From assembly GCF_001423295.1 (NCBI RefSeq), contig NZ_LMNG01000007.1, positions 1-64,000 on the forward strand: a stretch of DNA of 64,000 nt, in the 5' to 3' direction. Every line of letters begins with the position of its first letter. Position 1 is the stretch's first letter. The stretch comes from Methylobacterium sp. Leaf112. Lineage in GTDB: Bacteria > Pseudomonadota > Alphaproteobacteria > Rhizobiales > Beijerinckiaceae. The notes under the pieces are model-generated. The model ran no database searches, was not told where the DNA came from, and saw only the letters and a program-made list of their open reading frames with translations. Both the position numbers and the translations under genes were made by a program. Below are positions 1-8,779 of the stretch, one piece after another.

Positions 1-2
1 CG

Positions 3-761
3 ACGGCGATCCTGGACTCGTCGCCGACGGCGATGCCGTGGTTCGACGAGGTTCCTCGAGACGATTTCGAGACGAGCCTGTTCGCCAAGGCACGGCAATT
101 GGAGGCGCAAGGCGTCGACAAGGACCGAATCCAGGACTGGTTCCGCGGCGAGAGGATGGCGCACGCCAAGACCAAAACGGAGGCAGAGAAGAAAGAAAAG
201 ACGAAGGCGGTAGCGAAGACCGAAACGGTTCGGGTGACGGGCAAGACCAACAAGAAGGAATTGTGCGAGATTGCCTGCGAGTGCCTCAATGATAGGGGTA
301 GTCATGTAACCTACCAAGCCTGCGTCGCGGAGAAACTGCGCAAGCGCTACTATGATCCCGGCAGCGGCCAGCATCCTGCGGGCGGCCCGCGGCGACCGAT
401 GAGTGAAACGGCGGATGGGCCTCGGCCGGAAGTGAGTTACAAGAAGGGGGAAGAGCCGGATAGCAAGTATGCTCCGGTGGAGAGCCGGACCAAGCCGGGC
501 ATGCCCTCGACGGCTCCAGTGGTGCGCGGGGCTCCTCGGCCTGACGTGTCGTGGTGGCAGGACGGCGCGCTTTCAGAGCTTTGGGAAATGAAGTTCCCGA
601 AGGCTGGGGGTGGTGTTGACGGTAAAACAAACGCTCAACGTGGAGGCGCGTATGAAGAAATCGCGGAGGACCAAAGCCAGCCTGGCCGGAAACCGGTCAA
701 GGTGAAAGAGATCGATGTTGCGAAAGATTGCGACTGCAACAAAGGAAGCTCTGCGTCATGA
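3..761 (+). CDS. Probable type VI secretion nuclease effector, VRR-NUC-like (5' partial)
   Basis: The frame is open to the left edge, so the start is probably outside the window; the first internal ATG is at 33. The C-terminal half holds a D...ExK nuclease-like signature (RPDVSWW, then LSELWEMKFP, then a QRGGAYEEIA helix). This matches the restriction-endonuclease-like VRR-NUC fold used by some polymorphic and type VI toxins. A Cys-rich stretch (CEIACEC) precedes it and a CDCN tail ends the protein. The middle is a charged Lys/Glu linker. It overlaps the next gene by 4 nt (ATGA), and that gene is a DUF3396 immunity-type protein, which supports an effector role: DNA cleavage in a target cell, neutralised at home by the neighbour. 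A PAAR-like or Vgr-linked N-terminus is likely upstream but not visible. The family call is from motifs only. Confidence 0.65.
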   Translation, partial: TAILDSSPTAMPWFDEVPRDDFETSLFAKARQLEAQGVDKDRIQDWFRGERMAHAKTKTEAEKKEKTKAVAKTETVRVTGKTNKKELCEIACECLNDRGSHVTYQACVAEKLRKRYYDPGSGQHPAGGPRRPMSETADGPRPEVSYKKGEEPDSKYAPVESRTKPGMPSTAPVVRGAPRPDVSWWQDGALSELWEMKFPKAGGGVDGKTNAQRGGAYEEIAEDQSQPGRKPVKVKEIDVAKDCDCNKGSSAS

Positions 762-1741
762 CAGCTGTACCGAGCTACATCGCCTGGCAGAGCCGGCGCA
801 CCCCGACGACGATCGAGACGGAGCTGGTGTACCGAGACCCACGATACAGCGATATCGTCTCAAGGGTCGGTGGGCTTCTCTCGATTTACTTCCTGGACGG
901 ATGGACGACCCAGAAGCGACGGCAGCTTCTGGCCGTCGTCGAGGAATACTGCGACCTCTTCGCCGATCGGATCACACACTATCAGACGCCCGGCGAGCGT
1001 CAGCTCCGGTCCTTCAATGTTAATGAGGCTGTCGAGTACTACGAAGAAATTTCGAAAAATGAGGAAAGCGAGATGTATTGCTTCCTCAAGGGAGTCAATG
1101 CGATGGACAACGACGATCCCTCATTGTGGCTGTTGATAGCTTTCGGGTTTGAGAGAGACAACTCGCAGCGGCACCTGTCTGGGGTCAAGATCCACGTCCC
1201 GCCGGCGTTCATTCTGGACAATCCCGATCGCTGCGTGGACCTAGTCCGCCGCTGGTCCGAGCGTCTCGGCGCCGTGCATGGCTCTGGCGGGCTAGGCGTG
1301 CTGACAGAACCTGGCCGCGAGACGGTTGGTAAGGTCCTGTATTATCCGTTGATGCAGCGTTATCCCGCTCTCGAGTACGACAACATGGGTGGTTACTTCT
1401 CCGGGACGCGGTTCGGCGGCTACGAGGTGCCTCGCGCCTCGAACTGGCTCACGTTGCTGGGGGACGCCAACATCGCCCGGCTCGGCGGCGAGGACGCGAT
1501 CCGAAGCCAGCTCACCCCCGAGTTGACCTTGGTGCCCTATGCGGGCGGTGTGCTGATCCGGGCCGGGCAGGCGCCGGTCGTGGACAGCAACGGCATCGGC
1601 GGCATCCCGCAGGCCTATCGGGATGCCGCCCGAATCATCAAACCCATCCGTTTCGAAGGCTACCGCAGAAGCATCATCGAGGTTCCAGAAGAGAAGGACG
1701 ATCTCGAAGAGACGCTAAAGTGGGTCCGCCGTTTCGACTGA
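758..1741 (+). CDS. DUF3396 / type VI immunity family protein
   Basis: A 327-residue soluble protein without signal peptide or membrane segment. It resembles the DUF3396 family (type VI immunity proteins), with a central block around LYYPLMQRYPALEYDNMGGYFSG and a later NWLTLLGD motif. The ATG at 758 overlaps the upstream effector stop as ATGA, so the start is well fixed and translation is probably coupled. The inferred role is to bind and inactivate the preceding nuclease in the cytoplasm of the producer. No other type VI genes are in the window. The alternative is an uncharacterised member of the family unrelated to toxin protection, but the gene order argues against this. Confidence 0.7.
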   Translation: MTAVPSYIAWQSRRTPTTIETELVYRDPRYSDIVSRVGGLLSIYFLDGWTTQKRRQLLAVVEEYCDLFADRITHYQTPGERQLRSFNVNEAVEYYEEISKNEESEMYCFLKGVNAMDNDDPSLWLLIAFGFERDNSQRHLSGVKIHVPPAFILDNPDRCVDLVRRWSERLGAVHGSGGLGVLTEPGRETVGKVLYYPLMQRYPALEYDNMGGYFSGTRFGGYEVPRASNWLTLLGDANIARLGGEDAIRSQLTPELTLVPYAGGVLIRAGQAPVVDSNGIGGIPQAYRDAARIIKPIRFEGYRRSIIEVPEEKDDLEETLKWVRRFD

Positions 1742-1768
1742 CGGTCGAACGGGCGCGAGGGACAGAGG

Positions 1769-1915
1769 ATGTCGCGTCCCGATCCCTGGACCACGAATCG
1801 CCCGCTGGAGGGCGGCCGGGTGTTCCTCACTTGGCGCGCCGGCTTCCCCTGGGCCGAGCGCCTGTCGCTGTCGATCCTGGAGGCCAGCGCGAGGCCCCAT
1901 GAGACGGCGCTATGA
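1769..1915 (+). CDS. Small hypothetical ORF (48 aa)
   Basis: A 48-codon ORF starts 27 nt after the DUF3396 gene with a purine-rich GACAGAGG just before the ATG. It ends in an ATGA overlap with the next ORF. The product contains PLEGGRVFLTWRAGFPWAERLSLSI; no family is recognised. The coupling with neighbours suggests an old operon member rather than chance, but it is too short to be sure. Confidence 0.35.
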   Translation: MSRPDPWTTNRPLEGGRVFLTWRAGFPWAERLSLSILEASARPHETAL

Positions 1916-2304
1916 GCGACGGTCCGCCCTCGACCACGCTGGGGACGATCTCGGTCTATGGCTCGGGGCCGGTCTCCAACTCTGCCCTCACTCAGGAGCT
2001 GGGGGAGGGCATCAAACGCGCTCCTGACGACAACGGCATCCAGTTGGCCGAGCTGCCCAGGAACCGTCGCGGCCCGACCGCTCTTTACCGCGCCAACCGC
2101 TTCGATCGGATCGGCCGGGCGCACAACATCGAACATCGGCTCACGAAGCCAAATCACGCGTGGACCAGTGGCCAGGTCGAGCGCATGAACCGAACCCTCA
2201 AGGAAGCGACGGTCAAGCACTGCCACTTCGACAGCCACGATCAGCTGCGGGACCACTTCGCCGCCTTTCTGAATGCCTACAACTTCGCTCGATTGCCCAT
2301 GTGA
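1912..2304 (+). pseudogene. Chimeric ORF carrying an IS481-type transposase C-terminal remnant
   Basis: About the first 38 codons (MSDGPPSTTLGTISVYGS...) are unlike a transposase and overlap the preceding small ORF by 4 nt. From about 2026 the frame reads as the C-terminal catalytic part of an IS481-family transposase: DDNGIQLAELPRNR, EHRLTKPNHAWTSGQVERMNRT, then HDQLRDHFAAFLNAYNFAR. It stops where the family continues for roughly 20-30 residues. The first catalytic Asp and the helix-turn-helix are missing, so it cannot transpose. I see no terminal inverted repeats. The likely history is insertion into a small operon gene followed by deletion. Confidence 0.7.
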
Positions 2305-2434
2305 TGCGAGGCCAGCGTGCCCACCACCATTCCAACCTGGCGCGAGGGTGGGGCGAAAGCCTCGCCGTTCTTCGTTTCGAATGTCGCGAACGGCGATTTC
2401 GTATTCCGATCATGCATCCCCAATCATTGATTTT

Positions 2435-2453
2435 ATCGATAACAGTTATCGAT
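2435..2453. promoter_or_regulatory. 19-bp perfect palindrome, candidate operator
   Basis: ATCGATAAC-A-GTTATCGAT is a perfect inverted repeat in an AT-rich pocket about 90 nt before the small exported protein at 2540. Size and symmetry fit a dimeric repressor or LysR-type site. The regulator is unknown. The gene-free stretch 2305-2539 holds nothing else recognisable except a short GC hairpin (2503-2518) in the presumed leader. Confidence 0.4.
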
Positions 2454-2539
2454 CTCATCTGTTTGAATGATGGTGCAGTGCGAAGCATATTCCTCTCACG
2501 AACCGGGGCAGGCCCCGGACCACTAGAGGAATCGACATC

Positions 2540-2773
2540 ATGACCGTTCGTACCTTCGTCCTTGCTGCCTTCGTGTCCGTCACTCTGGCGCCCGTGACTC
2601 TGGCGGGCACCGCGATGGCCGACGAGCGCATCAACATCACCCCGACGCTCTACCGTGAGCAGGCGCGTGCCACCGCCGCGGTGCGGCCGGCTTCCGAGCT
2701 GACGACCACGCCCTCGCTGACCCCGCGGGCGCCGACGGCCCGGCGCGTCGTCGCTGACGCCTCGGCCCGCTGA
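2540..2773 (+). CDS. Small exported hypothetical protein (77 aa)
   Basis: The ATG follows CTAGAGGAATCGACATC, a good ribosome-binding site. Residues 1-27 form a signal peptide (hydrophobic core FVLAAFVSVTLAPVTLAG, cleavage near AMA-DE). The mature part is about 50 residues, rich in Thr, Arg, Ala and Pro, without cysteines or a recognised domain. It has its own terminator just downstream, so it looks monocistronic. Probably periplasmic or secreted; function unknown. Confidence 0.6.
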   Translation: MTVRTFVLAAFVSVTLAPVTLAGTAMADERINITPTLYREQARATAAVRPASELTTTPSLTPRAPTARRVVADASAR

Positions 2774-2818
2774 AGCAGCCTCGTGCCTCGTGATTCTGGA
2801 ACACTTCGATCACAGCGT

Positions 2819-2846
2819 AACGGCGGGGCGAAAGTCCCGCCGTTTG
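2819..2846. terminator. Rho-independent terminator after the small exported protein
   Basis: AACGGCGGG and CCCGCCGTT stems flank a GCGAAAGT loop, followed by a T. It closes the plus-strand gene ending at 2773. Confidence 0.7.
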
Positions 2847-2938
2847 GCGTCGCGGCTGCGTTTTTGTGTCCTGCACGACGTCCCAAAGAACGGCGGAAGA
2901 CGCTTGTCCGTCGACGTGGTCGCCCATAACTCCCGACC

Positions 2939-4414
2939 ATGACTGCGATCCCGTTCGACAACAGCTACGTCCGCTTGCCGGACCGCTGCTTCGCCCGCCG
3001 TGCCCCGACGCCCGTCGCGGCCCCGCGCCTGATCCACTTGAACCGCGCGCTGGCGGCGAACCTCGGCATCGATCCGGATTGGCTCGCGGGTCCCGACGGG
3101 GTGGCGATGCTTGCCGGAAACAGCGTCCCGGAGGGCGCCGCCCCGATCGCGACGGCCTATGCCGGGCACCAGTTCGGCAACTTCGTGCCGCAGCTCGGCG
3201 ATGGGCGCGCCGTCCTGCTCGGCGAGGTCGTCGACCGTGACGGGCGCCGCCGCGACATCCAGCTCAAGGGTGCCGGCCAGACCCCGTTCTCCCGCCGCGG
3301 CGACGGGCGGGCGGCGCTCGGGCCGGTGTTGCGCGAGTACCTCGTGAGCGAGGCCATGGCTGCGCTCGGGATCCCCACCACCCGGGCGCTGGCGGCGGTC
3401 GCCACCGGTGAGCGCGTCGTGCGCGAGACCCGGCTGCCCGGGGCGGTGCTCGCCCGCGTGGCGGCCAGCCACATCCGGGTCGGCACCTTCCAATACTTCG
3501 CCGCCCGCGGCGACACGGAGGCGGTGCGGGCGCTCGCCGACCACGCCCTTGCCCGGCACTATCCAGAGGCGTCCTCCGCGGGGCACCCCTATCGGGCGCT
3601 GCTCGACGGCGTCGTCGCCCGCCAAGCGGACCTCGTGGCGGCGTGGCTCCTGGTCGGCTTCGTCCATGGGGTGATGAACACCGACAACATGTCGGTGGCC
3701 GGCGAGACCATCGACTACGGCCCCTGCGCCTTCCTCGACGCCTACGACCCGCGCACGCGCTTCAGCTCGATCGATGCGCATGGGCGCTACGCCTACGGCC
3801 AGCAGCCGGGGATCGCCCTGTGGAACCTGACCCGCCTGGCCGAGACCTTGCTGCCGCTCCTCGCCGATGACGAGGCGGCGGCGGTGGAGGCGGCCGAGGC
3901 GGCGCTGGGTGGGTTCGGCCCGCGCTTCGAGGCCGCTTATCACGGGGGTCTCGCCCGCAAGCTCGGACTGTCCGGGGACCGGGACGGCGACACCGCCCTC
4001 ACGGACGATCTGCTGGAGCGGATGGCGGCGAACCGAGCGGACTTCACCCTGACCTTCCGCCGCTTGTGCGACGCGGCCGAGCGACCGGAAGCGGACGCCG
4101 GAGTGCGCGACCTGTTCGTCGACCCGACCGCGTACGACGCCTGGGCGGTGCGCTGGCGGGGCCGGCTGGCGGCGGAAGGACGAGCCCCCGCAGCGACGGC
4201 GACGGCGATGCGCGCGGTCAATCCGGCCTTCATCCCACGCAACCACAACGTCGAGGCGATGGTCGCGGCTGCGGTCGAGCACGACGACTTCGGCCCGTTC
4301 GAGGAGCTGTCGGCGGTGCTGGCGCGGCCCTACGACGACCAGCCTGCCCACGCCCGCTACGCCGACGCCCCCGAGGGCGGCGGCGCGGACTACCGTACGT
4401 TCTGCGGGACGTGA
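2939..4414 (+). CDS. selO: Protein adenylyltransferase SelO (YdiU/UPF0061 family)
   Basis: A 491-residue pseudokinase-fold enzyme that transfers AMP from ATP to protein Ser/Thr/Tyr residues; family members protect against oxidative stress. Typical motifs are present: [13 protein letters not shown] near the N-terminus, [39 protein letters not shown] (glycine-rich and Arg elements), and [25 protein letters not shown] with the Asp/Asn metal ligands. It ends YRTFCGT, with the C-terminal Cys region seen in many SelO proteins. Length is normal. It converges with the carotenoid oxygenase gene, leaving only 19 nt between stops. Confidence 0.95.
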   Translation: MTAIPFDNSYVRLPDRCFARRAPTPVAAPRLIHLNRALAANLGIDPDWLAGPDGVAMLAGNSVPEGAAPIATAYAGHQFGNFVPQLGDGRAVLLGEVVDRDGRRRDIQLKGAGQTPFSRRGDGRAALGPVLREYLVSEAMAALGIPTTRALAAVATGERVVRETRLPGAVLARVAASHIRVGTFQYFAARGDTEAVRALADHALARHYPEASSAGHPYRALLDGVVARQADLVAAWLLVGFVHGVMNTDNMSVAGETIDYGPCAFLDAYDPRTRFSSIDAHGRYAYGQQPGIALWNLTRLAETLLPLLADDEAAAVEAAEAALGGFGPRFEAAYHGGLARKLGLSGDRDGDTALTDDLLERMAANRADFTLTFRRLCDAAERPEADAGVRDLFVDPTAYDAWAVRWRGRLAAEGRAPAATATAMRAVNPAFIPRNHNVEAMVAAAVEHDDFGPFEELSAVLARPYDDQPAHARYADAPEGGGADYRTFCGT

Positions 4415-4433
4415 CCGCGCGCCGCCGTCCGAA

Positions 4434-5870
4434 TCATCCGGCCCTCGGACTCGGAAACCAGTTCCCGTGGAAGCCCGGCGGGATCCGGTGCCCGAGGTGG
4501 ACCGTGGCGACGGGCGGTGCCTCGAACGCGCGCGCATCGAGGACGGTGAAGTCCGTCATGTCGCGCGCCGTGTCGATGACGAGGCCAACGAGCCAGCCCT
4601 CGTCCGCGGCGGCCTCCGGCCTCGCCGGAACGAACACGAACTCCCCCGGGACGCGGTCGGCGCCGAACTCGTGCACGCGCCGCTCCCCTGTCGCCAAGTC
4701 GTGCTTGTAGATCTGCGTCGCGCCAACGAGCTGCGTGTTGCCGTCGGCCGGGACTGAACCCGTATAGACGTACCGGTGGGGCCGCCCGAAGCGGCGTTCG
4801 TCGATCCGGGGGAACTCCTGCGCCGCGGGGTCGATCACCCGCCGGTCGACCCGCCCCGTCGCGGGGTCGGCGGTCCAGCGCTCTAGCCGGCCCGGCGCGT
4901 CGAGGCCGCCGCCGGCCGAGTCGAACACCCTGTCGTAAGCGACGACGTCGAGGACCACCCGCCCGTCGTCGTCGTCGTAGGCATTGGCGACGTGGAAGAC
5001 GAAACACGGCGAGACCGCGCACCAGACGATGTCGGCGGCGGTGCTGTGGCGAGGGAGCAGGCCGACGCGGGCGCGGTGGGCGGGGTTCCAGCGGAACGGG
5101 AAGCGGTGCCCGGCCAGCACCGCCCGCATGGAGAAGGTGACGGGCAGGTCCAGCACGACCACGAAGCGCGCCGTGATCGCGCAGTCGTGGATGCACGGGC
5201 CGTGGTCGACCGGGATCGACACGTCGCGCACGACCCGGCCGCCGGGCGAGAGGACGACGTGGCGCACGCTGTCCCAGACGCGGCCGTCATAGGCGATTGC
5301 GTGGAGCTCTCCAGTCTCCGGGTCGCGGTGCGGGTGACCGCTGAAGGAGCCGATGAGCGTACCGTCGAACGGATCGTAGCGCTGCGTCTCAAGGTCATCG
5401 GATAGCGCAACGGGGTAGCTGCCGGCCTCCACCACGGCGAAGGCGCGGCCGCCGATCTCGACGACGTTGGTGTTGACGGTGTCGTCGCCACGGCGCGGCC
5501 CTGGAGCAGCGGGCCGGCCGAGCGCTGCGGACGCCGCGCGCGAACCGATCCATCGGTTTCGGTACCACAGCGCCTTGCCGCCCTCGATGCACAAGCCGTG
5601 CACCATGCCGTCGCCCAGGAACCAGTCGTGGCCGCGCGTCGTCGGGCGGGCTGGGTTGGCACCCATCTTGAGGTAGCGCCCGTCGAGCCCTGCCGGGATC
5701 GTTCCGGTCACGGGTAGATCCAGCAGCGTCAGTTCCTCACGCATCGGCGTGTGGACGCCGACCACGAACGGGTGCTGCGTTCCCGGCAGACGGAGCCGGT
5801 TGCAGGCTGCCACCAGCGCGACGAGGCCCTCGGCGGCGGTGCGCAGGATCGACTCGACAGGATTCGGCAT
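4434..5870 (-). CDS. Carotenoid oxygenase (RPE65/CCD family)
   Basis: A 478-residue seven-bladed-propeller non-haem iron dioxygenase that cleaves carotenoids or related polyenes (or stilbenes). The four Fe-ligating histidines can be placed in SGHPHRDPETGE, CIHDCAIT, VFHVANAYDD and the C-terminal GFHGNW. GRYLKMGANPARP and WFLGDGMVHG are conserved N-terminal blocks. No signal peptide. The ATG at 5870 is the first good start. The substrate cannot be read from sequence; the genome makes spirilloxanthin-type carotenoids (genes at 47-55 kb), so a carotenoid or apocarotenoid is plausible. The gap 5871-6139 upstream contains no convincing gene. Confidence 0.9.
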   Translation of the reverse strand: MPNPVESILRTAAEGLVALVAACNRLRLPGTQHPFVVGVHTPMREELTLLDLPVTGTIPAGLDGRYLKMGANPARPTTRGHDWFLGDGMVHGLCIEGGKALWYRNRWIGSRAASAALGRPAAPGPRRGDDTVNTNVVEIGGRAFAVVEAGSYPVALSDDLETQRYDPFDGTLIGSFSGHPHRDPETGELHAIAYDGRVWDSVRHVVLSPGGRVVRDVSIPVDHGPCIHDCAITARFVVVLDLPVTFSMRAVLAGHRFPFRWNPAHRARVGLLPRHSTAADIVWCAVSPCFVFHVANAYDDDDGRVVLDVVAYDRVFDSAGGGLDAPGRLERWTADPATGRVDRRVIDPAAQEFPRIDERRFGRPHRYVYTGSVPADGNTQLVGATQIYKHDLATGERRVHEFGADRVPGEFVFVPARPEAAADEGWLVGLVIDTARDMTDFTVLDARAFEAPPVATVHLGHRIPPGFHGNWFPSPRAG

Positions 5871-6139
5871 CGGTTGCGGTCTCGGGGAGATGCGTTCGGA
5901 CCGAAATGGCCAGCTGTGGTCGTCGCGGCAACAGCCGTCGCCGTCGTTCCGATCATGCTCCCCTCGTCACCGCACCTTGCAGGACGATGACGCCTGTCCG
6001 AATGTAGGATGCTGCATACCAGGGCTTGGTCCCGCCGAGGGCCTCGCGCCAAGGCCCCTCTGCCAACGAGCTCGCTCCTCCGTGAACCTCGATCGCCTTT
6101 GCGCTGAGCCGGTGAGCCCTTCGATCGCGACATCCCAGA

Positions 6140-7393
6140 TTAACGGCCAGCGTCCTTTGAAACCTGCATCAGGAGGCGGGTCGCGAGGTAGAGCCGCGGC
6201 GTGATGCTGGCGAGGACCGCGAATTCATCGGCGCTGTGATAGTGCCCGCCGACGATGCCGAGCGACTCGATGATGGCGGGTTTTGTCGGGCTATCGAGCT
6301 GGAAAGCATAGCCCGCATCGGTACCGCCACCGATCTCGGCGAGGGAAAGATCGGCGCCCAATTCTGCGTAGATGGTCCGCGCGCGTTCGCCGAGCGCCTG
6401 GGTCGCCGGGTTTCGGGGCAGCGGTGGGCGGCCTTTGGCGAGATCGAAGGTGACCTGCGTGTCGGGAACGCGGTGGGCGCCGATGATCCTGCGTGCCGTC
6501 GTCAGCACCCGGTCGTACTCGCTTGGTACGAAGTAGCGCATGTCGCCCTCCGCCTTCGCCTCCTCCGGGATGATGTTCGGCTTGGTACCGCCATGAAACA
6601 CGGTCCAGTGCAGGCTGGTCCCCTTCGCCGGGTCGCCGAGATCCTGAAGCTGGAGGATCTGGTGGGCGAGCTCGACGACCGCGTTGCGGCCCGCTTCCGG
6701 CGCCCCGCCGGCATGGGCGGCGCGACCTTTCACGGTGAGGCTCGCGTAGTTGATGCCCTTGGTCGCCACGGTGACGGCGTCGACGCCGGCCTCGGCGAAC
6801 GACGGTTCGAAGGACAGAACCACGTCCTGATCACGGGCGATTTTCGTGATTTCGTCGCGCGACCCGCGTGAGCCGCGTTCCTCGTCGGGGTTGAGCACCA
6901 CCGTGAGGGTGCCGTACCCATCGAAACGCAGCGCTTCCAGTCCGGCGAGGACATGCAGAATCATTGCGATGCCGCCCTTCGCATCGGCGACGCCGGGACC
7001 ATACGCGCGGCCGTCGCGCTCCGTATAGGGGCGCTTGGCGGCGTCACCGGTGCCGAACACGGTGTCGTAGTGCACCAGCAGCATGATCCTGCGCGTGCCC
7101 TTGCCCGATCTCGTGCCGATCAGGGTATTACCGCCGAACACGGGGGCGGCTCGGGTGTCGACCGAGAGGCCCAACGCTTCGAGACGCGCCGTCAGGATCC
7201 CCTCCACCTTGGAGAGGCCGGACACGTCGCCGGTTCCGGAATCGACGTCGACCAACCCCTTCAAGGTCTCGCGATACGGACCGTCCTGGGCTTTGGCCAC
7301 TGCAAGAACGGCATCGTCCGGCGCAGACAGGGCCGGGACGGACGCCAGGGCGATCAACAACGCCAGTGCGAATGAAGAGACGGTTGCGCGCAT
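6140..7393 (-). CDS. Exported M20-family metallopeptidase (glutamate carboxypeptidase-like)
   Basis: Two-zinc peptidase of the M20/ArgE/CPG2 type. The start at 7393 puts a clear signal peptide first (MRATVSSFALALLIALASVPALSA), so the enzyme is periplasmic; an upstream in-frame ATG at 7432 would only lengthen it. Metal and catalytic motifs are visible: LLVHYDTVFG, YGPGVADAKGGIAM, NPDEERGSRGS, and GGGTDAGYAF near the C-terminus. A dimerisation domain lies between (KGRAAHAGGAPEAGRNAV). It probably removes C-terminal glutamate or acts on small peptides or folyl-like conjugates; the exact substrate is unknown. The region 7394-7702 upstream (about 300 nt) shows no gene. Confidence 0.88.
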   Translation of the reverse strand: MRATVSSFALALLIALASVPALSAPDDAVLAVAKAQDGPYRETLKGLVDVDSGTGDVSGLSKVEGILTARLEALGLSVDTRAAPVFGGNTLIGTRSGKGTRRIMLLVHYDTVFGTGDAAKRPYTERDGRAYGPGVADAKGGIAMILHVLAGLEALRFDGYGTLTVVLNPDEERGSRGSRDEITKIARDQDVVLSFEPSFAEAGVDAVTVATKGINYASLTVKGRAAHAGGAPEAGRNAVVELAHQILQLQDLGDPAKGTSLHWTVFHGGTKPNIIPEEAKAEGDMRYFVPSEYDRVLTTARRIIGAHRVPDTQVTFDLAKGRPPLPRNPATQALGERARTIYAELGADLSLAEIGGGTDAGYAFQLDSPTKPAIIESLGIVGGHYHSADEFAVLASITPRLYLATRLLMQVSKDAGR

Positions 7394-7702
7394 GACGGTC
7401 CTGATGATTGGCGCGTCGACGCAGCGATTCACGTTTCACTGAACGCGCCGGTTACGGATTTCCGAGGCCTTACGTACCAGTGCCCCCAAAATGCCGAGGT
7501 CGCAATTCGGCGCCCGGATCGTGCGGCTTACACGTGCGGCTGCCCATTCGAGACGGCGGTCGGCGGTGCTGCGGTCGGCGGACACGTTCTCGAATGGATA
7601 CCACTCATTCTCTGCGAGCGGACGCTTGTCGAAACAGCTTCGATGGAGTTCAGCCTGGATCGAAAACAGGCCCTTCGGAGTGTCGAAGGTGCCCCTGCCG
7701 GA

Positions 7703-8361
7703 TCACTCCGCCGGATCCCGCCGCGCGCCCTGCGCTACGATCCGCATCTCGGCATCCGGCAGAGGGCGCTGAAGCTCCAGGGCGATCTCCGTGGGGGCGG
7801 CGAGCCACGTGCTCCACTCCTCCGGCGTCGTCAGCAGCACCGGCATGGCCTTGGGGTGGACGGGGCCGACGACGCCGTTCGGCTCGCAGGTGAGGAACGA
7901 GAACAGGCGGTGGTCTTCCTCGATCCGGTCGGGGTTTTCCGCTTTCGTGCCGCGCACACCGGTCCAGGGGCGCCGGATACCCGCGAAGGCGAACAGCGGG
8001 CGCGCGCCGTCGAGGGCGAACCAGGTCGGGGTCTTCTTCGGGTTAGTGTCGGCGTACTCGCTGAAGGACGAGACCGGCATGAGGCAGCGGAACTCGGGCT
8101 TTCAGCCAGGGGCGCCAGTGCGGACTCTTCACGTTGCGCACGTTGGTCACGGGATGCTCGCCGAACTGCTTCGGCCCCGGGATGCCTCAGTCGGAACATC
8201 TCCATCACGCGCGTGCCGTCCTCCCGCACCCGTACGATGGGCGCGCGCTGATCGGGGAAGATCCCCGGCATGGCCGGCAGGTTGCCGGTGCGATCGACCG
8301 AGACGCCGAAGGAGGCCCGTGTCTCGGCCTGTGGCGTCACCAGGCTGTAGAGGTTGCACAT
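7703..8361 (-). pseudogene. SOS response-associated peptidase (SRAP/YedK) with two frameshifts
   Basis: The protein starts MCNLYSLVTPQAE with the catalytic Cys2 used by SRAP/HMCES proteins to crosslink abasic sites in single-stranded DNA. The first frame is good to about TRVMEMFR. Sequence matching the family (KQFGEHPVTNVRNVKSPHW) then continues in a second frame, and the remainder (MPVSSFSEYADT... HPKAMPVLLTTPEEWSTW) in a third, from about 8080. Two single-base insertions explain this: one near 8190 and one in an AAA run near 8105. Everything else looks intact, so either the gene is recently dead or these are assembly errors. Start 8361 and end 7703 enclose the full expected length. Confidence 0.85.
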
Positions 8362-8364
8362 CGC

Positions 8365-8544
8365 TTATCCGCTCTTCGCCACAACGAACAAGCCGAAGCC
8401 GACGGCCAGGAAGGCGCGAGAGATCCACGAGAAGACGACAGCGCCGACGCCGTCGTCGATGGCCCGCAGATGAGCGATCTGTGCGAACATCGCAGCCCAA
8501 TACGCAGCCCACAGGCTCAAGACGGAAACAATCCACATCGGCAT
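8365..8544 (-). CDS. Small hypothetical membrane protein (59 aa)
   Basis: Starts MPMWIVSVLSLWAAYWAAMFAQ, with one N-terminal hydrophobic segment and a second C-terminal one (AFLAVGFGLFVVAKSG), so two membrane passes are likely. It ends 3 nt before the SRAP start codon on the same strand. The frame is open further upstream, but the ATG at 8544 gives the natural membrane start. No family recognised. Confidence 0.45.
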   Translation of the reverse strand: MPMWIVSVLSLWAAYWAAMFAQIAHLRAIDDGVGAVVFSWISRAFLAVGFGLFVVAKSG

Positions 8545-8560
8545 TGCTTCGGCCGAAGTT

Positions 8561-8779
8561 TCAGGCCGTAGGCCGGCGCTCGTGACGCCACAGGGCGACA
8601 GCTTGGCAACGTGCATCGTAAGCATGTCGGACGGCTGTTCCATCCTCGCCGCGGCCTTCACGCCTGTAGCCGAAGCGGAGAACGCCGTCGGGACCGTAAA
8701 GGCGCGTCACCTCCGAGCGCCACGCTCGATCGGTTCGGGCGAGAACCGCTTCCGTCTCTACCAATCGGTTCGGATACAT
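8561..8779 (-). CDS. Hypothetical protein (72 aa)
   Basis: The ATG at 8779 has GAGG seven nt upstream. The product is soluble, with a block EAVLARTDRAWRSEVTRLYG followed by DGVLRFGYRREGRGEDGT and a basic C-terminus. The even, non-repetitive composition looks protein-like, but no family is recognised. It lies 16 nt before the small membrane protein on the same strand. The region 8780-9105 beyond it has no supportable gene. Confidence 0.4.
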   Translation of the reverse strand: MYPNRLVETEAVLARTDRAWRSEVTRLYGPDGVLRFGYRREGRGEDGTAVRHAYDARCQAVALWRHERRPTA

